From Deltaproteobacteria bacterium (GTDB taxonomy: Bacteria > Desulfobacterota_B > Binatia > UBA9968): a stretch of DNA of 16,564 nucleotides. The DNA lies in assembly GCA_027297485.1 (NCBI GenBank), contig JAPUHZ010000349.1, positions 1 to 16,564 of the forward strand. Reading direction: 5' to 3'. The translations under genes and the position numbers were made by a program. This document shows positions 1 to 6,950 of this stretch, in pieces (position 1 is the first letter of the stretch; each line of letters opens with the position of its first letter). The notes beneath the pieces were generated by a model. It was given only the letters and a program-made list of their open reading frames with translations, ran no database searches and was not told the origin of the DNA.

Positions 1-136
1 CCAAACGGTAGGAATAATCACGTGAAGGGGTAGGGGTGGCGGCCCTCGAGGCACTGGCCTATTTCCCTTGGCCTGAAGGCTCCTTCCACCGAGGAAATGT
101 AAACCTACTTACTGCCTTTGTATTAGTTTGCCAACC

Positions 137-403
137 ATGCGTGCGTTTTCCGCAACTACGCTGTTCAGATTAGGCGAGTTGACACCGGTCCAGCGCCGAG
201 GCCTTAGCCTGATTTATGCCTCGAGTCTTGCTTTGATGATGGGAGTCAACTTTATCCTGCCGGCGCTTCCGGCAATGGTGGCGCCCTTCGGCATCAGCGA
301 CTCTGCCCTAGGCCTTGTTATGACGGTTTATACGGCTCCAGCGATCATCCTGGCGCCCTCTGAGGTATACGAACCAATTCCACGAACTGTCACCCTGACA
401 TAA
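137..403 (+). pseudogene. 5' fragment of an MFS transporter gene (first membrane helix plus start of the second)
   Basis: The frame opens at ATG 137 (an in-frame TTG at 128 is also possible). It encodes a short cytoplasmic lead (MRAFSATTLFRLGELTPVQR), then a hydrophobic segment typical of MFS helix 1 (roughly residues 24-48, ending in LPALPAMVAPFGIS), then the start of helix 2 (ALGLVMTVYTAPAIILAP). Homology to the MFS gene at 12 kb stops at 357; the last 15 or so codons are unrelated and end at a TAA. An MFS carrier has about 400 residues, so this is a non-functional stump. The matching remainder lies about 11.6 kb downstream in the same orientation, beyond the phn cluster. I infer that an insertion or rearrangement cut the gene at about 357. 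Confidence 0.75.
301..357 (+). repeat. left copy of 57-bp direct repeat flanking the phn-lysR block
   Basis: Positions 301-357 match 12003-12059 with a single mismatch (T at 328, C at 12030). The repeat lies inside MFS coding sequence, covering the stretch SALGLVMTVYTAPAIILA. Homology upstream of it is much weaker (recognisable but diverged), and downstream of it the left copy has no MFS homology at all. It may be an attachment-site-like duplication or a homologous recombination endpoint. Confidence 0.85.
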
Positions 404-494
404 TTACTTTGCTACAACACTAAATATTTCTAGCCTGAAAGTGCCTCCATGACTAGGATAAACAAAACCAGTTTTTTGTCTCGGGAGGATTTTT

Positions 495-911
495 ATGAGA
501 ATTCCACTCTTACTATGTGTTTTCGCTGCTGCGGCGGTTCTCCAGATGCCGCCGAGCGTTGAGGCATTTGAATGCCCGACGCACTTTAAGGAGGCCCATG
601 CTGCCATCGACGAGGCTACCAAGGCCCTAAAGTCCTTGAAAAAAGGCTCGCCGCTTTTTAGGATCGTGCATGCCGCCATCGACGACGCCAAGATGTGTCT
701 GTTCGGAGCTAAGCACAATCTCGCAAAGCCCCAGGGTGATTTTGACCATGCTCGAGCCATTGCTAAAGCCGTATTTTCCAAGGTCTTTGCTCAGCAGTGC
801 TTAAAGATCCCGCACCAAAGTTTGAGGTATTCCTCGGCTTTGCCGCCAATCTTTCTTGGGTCCATGACTAAATACGCGGGGGCTTTTAGCTCTGGGAACT
901 TGTCCCTGTAA
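495..911 (+). CDS. small secreted helical protein of unknown function, C-terminus possibly not native
   Basis: The start is ATG 495, with GGAGG at 484-488 six bases upstream. The protein has 138 residues. Residues 1-24 look like a Sec signal peptide with cleavage after SVEA. The mature part has three similar helical segments: AHAAIDEATKALK, VHAAIDDAKMCL and FDHARAIAKA. It has two early cysteines (in FECP and KMCL). The His/Ala-rich helix repeats vaguely recall small periplasmic metal-binding helical proteins (SmbP type), but I would not assign that function. The last 41 codons (from 791) are antisense to the 3' end of the convergent binding-protein gene and look unlike the rest, so the native C-terminus may have been lost at a junction near 780-790. 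Confidence 0.5.
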   Translation: MRIPLLLCVFAAAAVLQMPPSVEAFECPTHFKEAHAAIDEATKALKSLKKGSPLFRIVHAAIDDAKMCLFGAKHNLAKPQGDFDHARAIAKAVFSKVFAQQCLKIPHQSLRYSSALPPIFLGSMTKYAGAFSSGNLSL

Positions 912-1894
912 CCTGGACGGGGCGCCGTTCGGCCCAGCTTCTCGGCATATATCTTCATCCCCCCATCTCGGGAAAACACCCAGTCGAGAAACAACGCGGC
1001 ACTGTACGGATGGGGAGCATTTTTGGCTAGCATTAGGTAGGTTGGGATCGATATGACGGGTTTCATAAGAACAACCTCGAGAGGTGCCCCCTTCCGCTTC
1101 ATGCTCAAGGGTCGATAACCGTACAACCAAGGGGAAACGTGGACCTCCCCCGCAGCCAAGATCTGGGCTTGAAAGGTATGCCCGCGCCGCATTGTGGGCT
1201 CGTTCTTGGCTAACTTCTTAAAATAGGCCAAGGTCTTCTCTCGACCCCAGTATTCCATTAGGGTTCCCATCAAGTCATGATCCTGGGTATCTAGGGACAT
1301 TCTTCCTTTCCATTTCGGATCGAGAAGGTCTTCGTAACTCCTGGGACCCTCTTCTTTCTTAACATATTCTGTGTTGAAACCCGACGCCACCACAAGATGG
1401 AATATAGCGGTCCAGTACCCCTTCTCATCCATGAACTGCTTCATAATTCCTTTCCTGCTTGGGCTCAGGTAAGGGTCCACCAGGCCATTCTTGACCAAGG
1501 TATAAGCCTCACCTGCCTGCAGGTCGATAACATCCACATCGTATCTCTTGCCACGGGCCTCCACCGTGATCCTGTTGGCAACATTTATAGACCCGCTGCG
1601 GTAATGCCCCGTCTTGATGAACGGATACTTCTTTTTGAATGCATCGAGAATGCGTTTGCTGTGGTCGATGGCCGTGCTTCCGTAATACACCATCTTCCCT
1701 TCCCGCTTGGCACCCTCTATGAGTTTAGCCTCCCTCTCCTTCCCCGTGAGACGCTCATAGGTCTTAAGCACTTCTGCTGCACTCCTTGCATGAGAGAGGC
1801 CGGGCAGAAGAGAATGAAGTCCAACGAACCACAATGCCAATAGTAGTCCCCACGCTCTTACCCGTCCGTTTTTCTGATGTTCCTTCATAGCCAT
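791..1894 (-). CDS. iron(III)-type ABC transporter substrate-binding protein (SBP2), end of the phn operon
   Basis: This is a periplasmic substrate-binding protein of the extracellular solute-binding group that includes AfuA/FbpA and the 2-aminoethylphosphonate binder PhnS. The start is ATG 1894 or ATG 1888, both served by the long AAGGAGGAGG at 1897-1906. The GTG at 1930 is upstream of that site and unlikely. A signal peptide covers about residues 1-37 (hydrophobic core LLLALWFVGLHSLL). Family features are EGKMVYYGS at the start of the mature domain, KKKYPFIK, the hinge-like DEKGYWTAIF, SYEDLLDPKWKGRM and AKNAPHPYSAALFLDW. Length (367 aa) is normal. It is clearly paralogous to SBP1 on the other side of phnN. 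No permease or ATPase follows, so its transport partner must lie elsewhere. The ligand is unknown; the operon position suggests a phosphonate or an associated metal. Its 3' end overlaps the convergent small secreted gene by 121 bases. Confidence 0.85.
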   Translation of the reverse strand: MAMKEHQKNGRVRAWGLLLALWFVGLHSLLPGLSHARSAAEVLKTYERLTGKEREAKLIEGAKREGKMVYYGSTAIDHSKRILDAFKKKYPFIKTGHYRSGSINVANRITVEARGKRYDVDVIDLQAGEAYTLVKNGLVDPYLSPSRKGIMKQFMDEKGYWTAIFHLVVASGFNTEYVKKEEGPRSYEDLLDPKWKGRMSLDTQDHDLMGTLMEYWGREKTLAYFKKLAKNEPTMRRGHTFQAQILAAGEVHVSPWLYGYRPLSMKRKGAPLEVVLMKPVISIPTYLMLAKNAPHPYSAALFLDWVFSRDGGMKIYAEKLGRTAPRPGYRDKFPELKAPAYLVMDPRKIGGKAEEYLKLWCGIFKHC

Positions 1895-2035
1895 AACCTC
1901 CTCCTTAGGCGTTCCCCCTCGAATCACCACCGGATATCGCCAACCTTGGTCATTTATAACCCATTGCTAAACATGCCTGAGCCAAGGCGCTTCTGACAAA
2001 GGCAAAATCGCCAATAACTAAATAAGGAGGAACCG

Positions 2036-2605
2036 CTATTCCCCGTAGCACCTCCGTCGGAGAATGCCGAGAAACTCCTCTCCTGCAGTCTCGATTGAAC
2101 CGTCGTTCTGGACAGTAAGTACACCAGGACCCGATACTGAAATGGCCGAGCTGCGATCTAGCCGAGCCCATATTTCTTCTCGCGTCTCACGTCTCCGAGC
2201 TCTTAAGCGCCGCTCTAAACTCTCTCTGGAGGCTTGAATTCTTAAAACAACCACATGACGGAACCGCTGACGAGCTGAATCAATGATAGACCGGGAAACG
2301 TTGACAACCACATGCTTCCCCTCCTTGATCCAGGATTCAATCTCCCTCCCTATTCCGTAATCCAAGTCGTGGGCTTTCCACCAGAGAGCAAATCGGTCTT
2401 CTGCCACATACTTCTCGAAGGCCTCCGGAGAAAGGCTATGGTAAGTCTCTTCCCCCAAGTCGGGAGCACGCGTAACAAAACGGATTGGAAACAAAAAGTT
2501 TTTCTCACCCTGCAATCGAGCTTTGGCATAGACGATAAGAGTATCTTTCCCTACGCCACTAGGTCCAACGATTAGAAATAGAATCCCGTCTTCTCCCCTA
2601 TTCAA
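2036..2605 (-). CDS. phnN: ribose 1,5-bisphosphate phosphokinase PhnN
   Basis: PhnN phosphorylates ribose 1,5-bisphosphate with ATP to give PRPP, the last step of the C-P lyase pathway, returning the sugar scaffold to nucleotide metabolism. The 189-residue cytoplasmic protein has a P-loop GPSGVGKDT (residues 14-22) and then the guanylate-kinase-like features of PhnN: FVTRAPDLGEE, ALWWKAHDLDYGIGREIESW, VVVNVSRSIID, RRETREEIWARL and QNDGSIETA. Each has a close counterpart in E. coli PhnN (185 aa). The chosen start is TTG 2605, preceded by a G-rich site (GGGGGA) only four bases upstream. No ATG lies closer to the P-loop, so the start is plausible but not certain. It sits between the two binding-protein genes, 188 bases after SBP1 and 141 bases before the chosen SBP2 start. 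Confidence 0.92.
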   Translation of the reverse strand: MNRGEDGILFLIVGPSGVGKDTLIVYAKARLQGEKNFLFPIRFVTRAPDLGEETYHSLSPEAFEKYVAEDRFALWWKAHDLDYGIGREIESWIKEGKHVVVNVSRSIIDSARQRFRHVVVLRIQASRESLERRLRARRRETREEIWARLDRSSAISVSGPGVLTVQNDGSIETAGEEFLGILRRRCYGE

Positions 2606-2793
2606 GCGGTCCCCCGCCTATAGCAATAAGTCTGCAAAATCGCACCGACATTCTAGATTCACCAGCATCTGCGGAGATCAAGCAGCCAGAACAAACAGTA
2701 TTACCTCCTTTTTCTCCTCAACTTCTTTTCCGCTTCTTTCAGCCGCATTTCATTTTAGATAAAGATGTTTTCAAACTGTTAACGGTATTTTTT

Positions 2794-3819
2794 TTAATCG
2801 AGCTTAAAGACCTTACGGTAAAGCTTCACGATCTCTTCGTAATCGTCGTATTGCTCCGGTGTTAAGACAAAGCGCTGGTAACCTCTTAGGAGTCTAGGAG
2901 GGTCCGGATCCACGTCCTTGTGGACCGGGATACGGTTGAAACCTCGGATCATCTGTTGGCCCTGCTTAGAGATAAAAAAATCGAGGAGTAACTTTCCCGC
3001 ATTGGGATGCGGGCCACCGTTGGCATACATCAGGGTGTTCGGGGTAAAAACAACCGGTTCAAGGGGAACCCAGTCGATTGGTGCTCCCCTGTTCGTCATC
3101 CTCTGGATAATGTGATTGTAGGCGATCAGCAACGACCTCTCCCCAGCGCTTACCAGTTGGACGCGAGCCGTGTTTCCGCGCATGAAGGTCTGGTCCTGGG
3201 CAGCCAGCCGGCGCATGTAAGCGAGTCCCTTCTCACGACCCCAGGCACGAAGCAGCCCAGAAAACCAAGCATAGTTCTGCGTATCATTTAATATCTTGCC
3301 CTTCCACTTTGCCTCCAGAAGGGCCTCGTAGCTCTTAGGTACATCGGCCTTTTGGACCAGCTCGGTATTGTACCCAAGGACCGGGGCATGCCCATAGATC
3401 CCGGTCCAATAACCTTCCCTGTCTTTAAAATCCTCCTCCACCATGGCCCGTTCGGGCGATCTGTACTTGGCAATAACGCCAGCCTTTTTAAGCGTGAGGA
3501 ACATCTCCGCCCTTCCATTGACCACATCGAAGAGGCGCCTACCCGCCCTAGCTTCGGACACTATTCTGCTAAGCAAAGCTACGCTTCCGGTGCGAAACAG
3601 GTTGGCCTTGATAAAAGGGTATTTCTTTTTAAAGCGGTCGAGCAGGGGCCTCGACTCGCTAATACTCATGCTTGTGTACCAGACCACTTTGCCCTCTTTC
3701 TTGGCCCCTGCTATAAGCTTTTCCGTATGCGCCGACATGCCGGCTTGCATGCTCGCCGGGGAGAATATTGCAAGAATAGCCAGGAGCTGGACAGACCACA
3801 CCATCAGTTTTTTATTCAT
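2794..3819 (-). CDS. iron(III)-type ABC transporter substrate-binding protein (SBP1) within the phn operon
   Basis: The start is ATG 3819, fixed by AGGAGG at 3828-3833 eight bases upstream. The open frame continues upstream to 3927, but that part lacks signal-peptide character. The product has 341 residues, with a signal peptide MNKKLMVWSVQLLAILAIFS ending near SMQA. The mature domain has the family pattern KLIAGAKKEGKVVWYTS, FKKKYPFIKA, DREGYWTGIYG, SYEALLEAKWKGKIL, GREKGLAYMRRLA and GPHPNAGKLLLDFFIS. It is paralogous to SBP2: long stretches such as the KKKYPFIK, GYWT and KWKG motifs are shared, but overall divergence is large, so the duplication is old or the two were acquired separately. 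The role is probably capture of a phosphonate or metal in the periplasm; this is inferred from position only. It begins 110 bases after phnM, the largest gap so far in the operon, so a separate promoter is possible. Confidence 0.87.
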   Translation of the reverse strand: MNKKLMVWSVQLLAILAIFSPASMQAGMSAHTEKLIAGAKKEGKVVWYTSMSISESRPLLDRFKKKYPFIKANLFRTGSVALLSRIVSEARAGRRLFDVVNGRAEMFLTLKKAGVIAKYRSPERAMVEEDFKDREGYWTGIYGHAPVLGYNTELVQKADVPKSYEALLEAKWKGKILNDTQNYAWFSGLLRAWGREKGLAYMRRLAAQDQTFMRGNTARVQLVSAGERSLLIAYNHIIQRMTNRGAPIDWVPLEPVVFTPNTLMYANGGPHPNAGKLLLDFFISKQGQQMIRGFNRIPVHKDVDPDPPRLLRGYQRFVLTPEQYDDYEEIVKLYRKVFKLD

Positions 3820-3827
3820 CGCGTAAG

Positions 3828-3833
3828 CCTCCT
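3828..3833 (-). promoter_or_regulatory. strong ribosome binding site of SBP1
   Basis: A perfect AGGAGG lies eight bases before ATG 3819. It decides the start and removes a 36-codon upstream extension of the open frame that has no signal-peptide character. Confidence 0.85.
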
Positions 3834-3929
3834 TTCGATTTGACGATTCCAAGCTGGACCTTTCCGATAGGCTAGAATCGGTTCTTATTCGACGCTGGAT
3901 GGAAAGTTGAGATGATAGTTGAAACATGT

Positions 3930-5105
3930 CTATTTATAGGATGGGCTATGGGTTTCGTACACAATTTTTCCCTTAACTATAGTACAACTAATCACAGGAA
4001 TACCGTGATCCAGGCTTACGATGGTTATATCCGCTTCCTTTCCTTCTTCAAGGGAGCCCAGGATATCCCCCTTGCCTATGAATTGGGCAGGATTGAGTGA
4101 GACAAGATTCAACGACTCTATAATCGTGAGGTTTGTCTCTTCGGCTAGAGTGAACGTCGAATAAACTAAGGAGGAAGGATAGTAGTCCGAACAGAGGATA
4201 TTAACCGCGCCTGCCCGGATAGCCTCCCGTACGCTGATATTCTGCTTCATCTGGGATTGTCCTCTGAAGGCGTTCGGGGCACCCATGCAGGTTGACATAC
4301 CAAGCGACCGCGCCTTAAGGGCCACGGGCAGGTTAAGAGGGAACTCAGACAGAGCAACTCCAAGATTGCGCATATACTCAACTTTATCTTCGGTGTCATC
4401 ATCATGTGATGCGAGCGGCACTCCGCTCGAAGATGTCACTTGGGCAAACCGTTCCTCATTGGTCTTGACGAATTTCCTGCTGTCCCTCGTCTGTTGTAAC
4501 AACCGTTGGATTCCCTCTTCGTCGAGTGCCCAGCGCCTTGCATAGTGTGCCCTTACCAATTCCAAGTCGCAGTATTGGCCCACTCCCGGCGCGTGTTCCT
4601 GGAGCGAGCCATACTCAACATTACCCTCTTCCACCAGTTGACAGGCTAGATCGGTTCCCGGATTGCTACTGGGGTCGCAGCGCACGTGGATCGAGTGGCG
4701 CACCAGCGGCTTCCCGCTCTCCCTGAACCTGATGATCTCTTCCACCAGCTGCTTCGACAAAGCCACGGATCGCCCTTTTTCTGCTGTGTCAGAAAAATTG
4801 ATAGCATGGAACTCTGAGGTAATCCCCCAACTCGCCAATTTTCGATCCAGATTCGCTAAGGCCGCATGAATGGGCAAAAGCAGCCTTTGCTGCATTTTCA
4901 TCTCGGTCTCGATGCAGTCCGAGTGAAGGTTGACAAATCCCGGAAGGACATATTTTCCTCCCACATCCATAATCCGGCCGCGCCACGAATCTATTTTCCT
5001 CTTTAAGATCTCGGCGATCATCCCATCTTCGATCACTAAAGTGCCCGGATCAATTACGCCTTGAGGGGTGAGAAGTTTTCCGTTGGTTATCGCAAGCTTT
5101 TCCAT
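3930..5105 (-). CDS. phnM: alpha-D-ribose 1-methylphosphonate 5-triphosphate diphosphatase PhnM (intact copy)
   Basis: PhnM is an amidohydrolase-superfamily enzyme. It releases pyrophosphate from the 5-triphosphoribosyl-1-phosphonate made by the PhnI/G/H/L step, giving the substrate of PhnJ. The start is ATG 5105, with AAGGGA six bases upstream. Its 391 residues compare with 378 in E. coli. Motifs of active PhnM are present: LPGFVNLHSD (H61, D63), IHVRCD, LQEHAPG, ASHDDDT (H234 followed by Asp), MGAPNAFRG and CSDYYPSSL (D307), then NPAQ and the C-terminal beta-sandwich part EGKEADITIV. All putative metal-binding positions seen in E. coli PhnM have counterparts; the one conservative change is RCE to RCD. 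It follows the degenerate paralog with a 16-base gap, and its ribosome site begins just inside that gap. Confidence 0.93.
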   Translation of the reverse strand: MEKLAITNGKLLTPQGVIDPGTLVIEDGMIAEILKRKIDSWRGRIMDVGGKYVLPGFVNLHSDCIETEMKMQQRLLLPIHAALANLDRKLASWGITSEFHAINFSDTAEKGRSVALSKQLVEEIIRFRESGKPLVRHSIHVRCDPSSNPGTDLACQLVEEGNVEYGSLQEHAPGVGQYCDLELVRAHYARRWALDEEGIQRLLQQTRDSRKFVKTNEERFAQVTSSSGVPLASHDDDTEDKVEYMRNLGVALSEFPLNLPVALKARSLGMSTCMGAPNAFRGQSQMKQNISVREAIRAGAVNILCSDYYPSSLVYSTFTLAEETNLTIIESLNLVSLNPAQFIGKGDILGSLEEGKEADITIVSLDHGIPVISCTIVKGKIVYETHSPSYK

Positions 5106-5121
5106 GGCATTTCCCTTAAGG

Positions 5122-6141
5122 CTATGAGTTCAAGCTTTCAGCCGAAAAGACCAACTCCCCACGAATAATGGCTTTAACGACTCGAGGTATCCCCTCCCAT
5201 AACTCCACAAGACATAGGTTGGCCACCTTACGAACCTCCAGAGAACCCTCCACGTTTTCCTTCCCCAAAACTTGGGCAGGGGTGCGACTCGCCAAGCCTA
5301 CAGCCTCGTGAAGTGGCATGACACCCAGACGATCAAGATGAAAAGCCGCATAAAGCAGCGAGGGGGCATAGCAGTCAGCTACACACAAATCCACAAGGCC
5401 CTCGGTGAACGCCTCCTCTAACGGTTTGTCAGACGGTGAGCCCACTAAATAAGGGACTCTTGCAATGATAATCGCCCCAATTGACTTTGCTTCCCGGGCT
5501 GAAGAAGGACCATGGAGGACTCGGAATGTCGCACTAAATTCTGGAGGAGACCCTACTCTTGCAACAGAGGAGTATTCCCGATTGTTCGAAGGGTGCATCT
5601 CCTGAATAAGAAACGAAAGACCTGTCTCGGCCTTGTTGTTACCTGGGTCTTGACGGGGGACAGTTGATAAAAGATTCCCTGAGTGAGCGAAGCTCCGGGG
5701 GACGGGCAATGTCGCTTCATCCCCAATGAAATGAAGCCGGTGCATGCAAAGCAGATTACCCCTTTTCTGAGAGCTAGCAATCGCCTCCGCTCCCTCCAAG
5801 CTCAAACCCGACGCCTTAAGCGTCAACCTTACCGTGTGGTAGGCCTCCACGATACCGCTTGCAGCCATTACCCTATCTCCCTGGATGAGAGCCCTCTCTA
5901 TGGGGAACTCGACGCCGGTCCTGGGAAACAATTCCTTTTCTAAAAAAGAACTATGCAGGGAGATCAAGCCTGGAAGGATAAACATACCATTGGCAGCGAT
6001 CTGCTTTGCTCCCTGAGGGATATCGACCGCCTTATTGGGTGATATCTCTTGAATGGTTCCTTCTCGAATCAAAATGGAACTCCCCGAGAGAATACCCTTA
6101 GGAGTTACAATCTTTCCACCAGTAATCACTGTCACGCTCAT
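5122..6141 (-). CDS. degenerate PhnM paralog (probable pseudoenzyme of the C-P lyase operon)
   Basis: ATG 6141 is preferred over GTG 6171 because its N-terminus (MSVTVITGGKIVTPKG) aligns with intact PhnM (MEKLAITNGKLLTPQG). The GTG, two bases after the phnL stop, remains possible. The frame is open for 339 codons and keeps the PhnM scaffold: ANGMFILPGLISLH near residue 63, HRLHF, LIQEM, YLVGSP, VADCYAPSLLYAAF (D256) and RTPAQVLGK. The active-site signatures are broken. HxD has become HSS (residues 63-65), the RCE motif has become IGD, SHDD has become LHGP, and GAPNxxRG has become GSPSDK. The segment between the QEH-like and HDD-like motifs is shortened, making the protein about 50 residues smaller than the intact PhnM that follows. 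I infer a non-catalytic subunit or an enzyme with changed chemistry; pyrophosphohydrolase activity is unlikely. Confidence 0.8.
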   Translation of the reverse strand: MSVTVITGGKIVTPKGILSGSSILIREGTIQEISPNKAVDIPQGAKQIAANGMFILPGLISLHSSFLEKELFPRTGVEFPIERALIQGDRVMAASGIVEAYHTVRLTLKASGLSLEGAEAIASSQKRGNLLCMHRLHFIGDEATLPVPRSFAHSGNLLSTVPRQDPGNNKAETGLSFLIQEMHPSNNREYSSVARVGSPPEFSATFRVLHGPSSAREAKSIGAIIIARVPYLVGSPSDKPLEEAFTEGLVDLCVADCYAPSLLYAAFHLDRLGVMPLHEAVGLASRTPAQVLGKENVEGSLEVRKVANLCLVELWEGIPRVVKAIIRGELVFSAESLNS

Positions 6142-6173
6142 GTTACATTTCCATCCTGATGTACTTCTCACCG

Positions 6174-6917
6174 CTACCCGGATTTCTTGTGTTGAACAAA
6201 TCGCAGAACTTCCTTTGTTTTGCCAAGGGCCGAGACTCGATTCTTTTCCAAATGAAGGACTTGGTCGGCCAGCTCCCGGATAATATCGGTTTCTTGAAAA
6301 GCCCCGATAATGGTGACCCTGTCGTCCTTCAGCTTGCGGAACATCTCAACGATAATCTCTACCGTTTGCGTGTCCAAAAGAGAGGTTGGCTCGTCAAGGA
6401 TGAGCAGCCGGGGGTTGTAAACAAATACGCGCGCAAAATTTACCCTTTGAGCCTCTCCAATTCCAAGGTTCGCCGGATAGGTATCCCACAGCTCCTGCGG
6501 GATCAGGAGCCGGGCGAGCATATCCTCGGCTTTTTCTCTTGCCTCTGTTAGGCCGACTCCTTGCTCCAGTAAAGGCTCTGCCACTATGTCCAGGGTAGTC
6601 ACCCGCGGAACCTTCCGGAAGGATTGGGACACAAAGCCGATCTCCCGCTTACGTAGGTTGATGATCTCGTAATCCGGTGCCTTCGCTAGATCGACTATCC
6701 TTCCATCCAAATGAAACAGAATCTTTCCTTGAGAGGGAAGGTAGGTTCTATAGAGGCACTTCATCAGCGAGGACTTTCCCGTTCCAATCGGACCCATGAC
6801 CCCAAGGAACTCACCCCGCTTCAACTGGAAACTGACGTCGCTAAATGCGGTAATCCTCTTACCACCAAGAAGGTGTAAGGTAAAAAATTTACTGAGACCC
6901 TTTGTTTCCAGATACAA
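6174..6917 (-). CDS. phnL: PhnL, ABC-type ATPase-like subunit of C-P lyase, with altered nucleotide-site motifs
   Basis: PhnL is a cytoplasmic ABC-fold protein that works with PhnG, H and I in forming the ribose-phosphonate linkage and can dock on the C-P lyase core. The start is TTG 6917, supported by AAGGGA seven bases upstream. The 247 residues align with E. coli PhnL (226 aa) over shared features: LSKFFTLH, RITAFSDVSF, CLYRTYLPSQGKI, GFVSQSFRKVPRV and LLEQGV. Walker A is GPIGTGKSS (42-50) and Walker B is LLILDE (171-176). Two motifs depart from the family. The signature helix reads LGIGEAQRVN (from residue 151) where PhnL normally has FSGGEQQRVN, so the signature serine is lost. The H-loop reads GAFQE (Q208) where E. 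coli has GIFHDE, so the switch histidine is lost. ATP hydrolysis may be weak while binding is kept. Confidence 0.9.
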   Translation of the reverse strand: MYLETKGLSKFFTLHLLGGKRITAFSDVSFQLKRGEFLGVMGPIGTGKSSLMKCLYRTYLPSQGKILFHLDGRIVDLAKAPDYEIINLRKREIGFVSQSFRKVPRVTTLDIVAEPLLEQGVGLTEAREKAEDMLARLLIPQELWDTYPANLGIGEAQRVNFARVFVYNPRLLILDEPTSLLDTQTVEIIVEMFRKLKDDRVTIIGAFQETDIIRELADQVLHLEKNRVSALGKTKEVLRFVQHKKSG

Positions 6918-6950
6918 AGTCCGTTCCCTTCTTGCCTACAGTACACGGTC

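Noticed and set aside
462..479. A/T inverted repeat just before the ribosome site of the small secreted gene
   Set aside because: Pairing is short and A-T only; it is likely chance in AT-rich leader DNA.
2606..2793. Good ribosome-site-like AAAGGAGGTAA on the minus strand between SBP1 and phnN
   Set aside because: The only frame following it at a proper distance (from a TTG) has 11 codons and no recognisable content; it is too short to support as a gene. No hairpin terminator is seen either.
3352..3843. Plus-strand open frame opposite SBP1 (163 codons)
   Set aside because: It is a shadow of a conserved binding-protein gene, with no start signals and no family resemblance.
3820..3927. N-terminal extension of SBP1 to 3927
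   Set aside because: It lies upstream of a perfect ribosome site, is Ser/Arg-rich without signal-peptide properties, and would hide the signal peptide that begins at 3819.
6142..6171. GTG 6171 as start of the PhnM paralog
   Set aside because: It adds ten residues that do not align with PhnM; the ATG at 6141 aligns with the first residues of the intact copy. It is kept only as an alternative.
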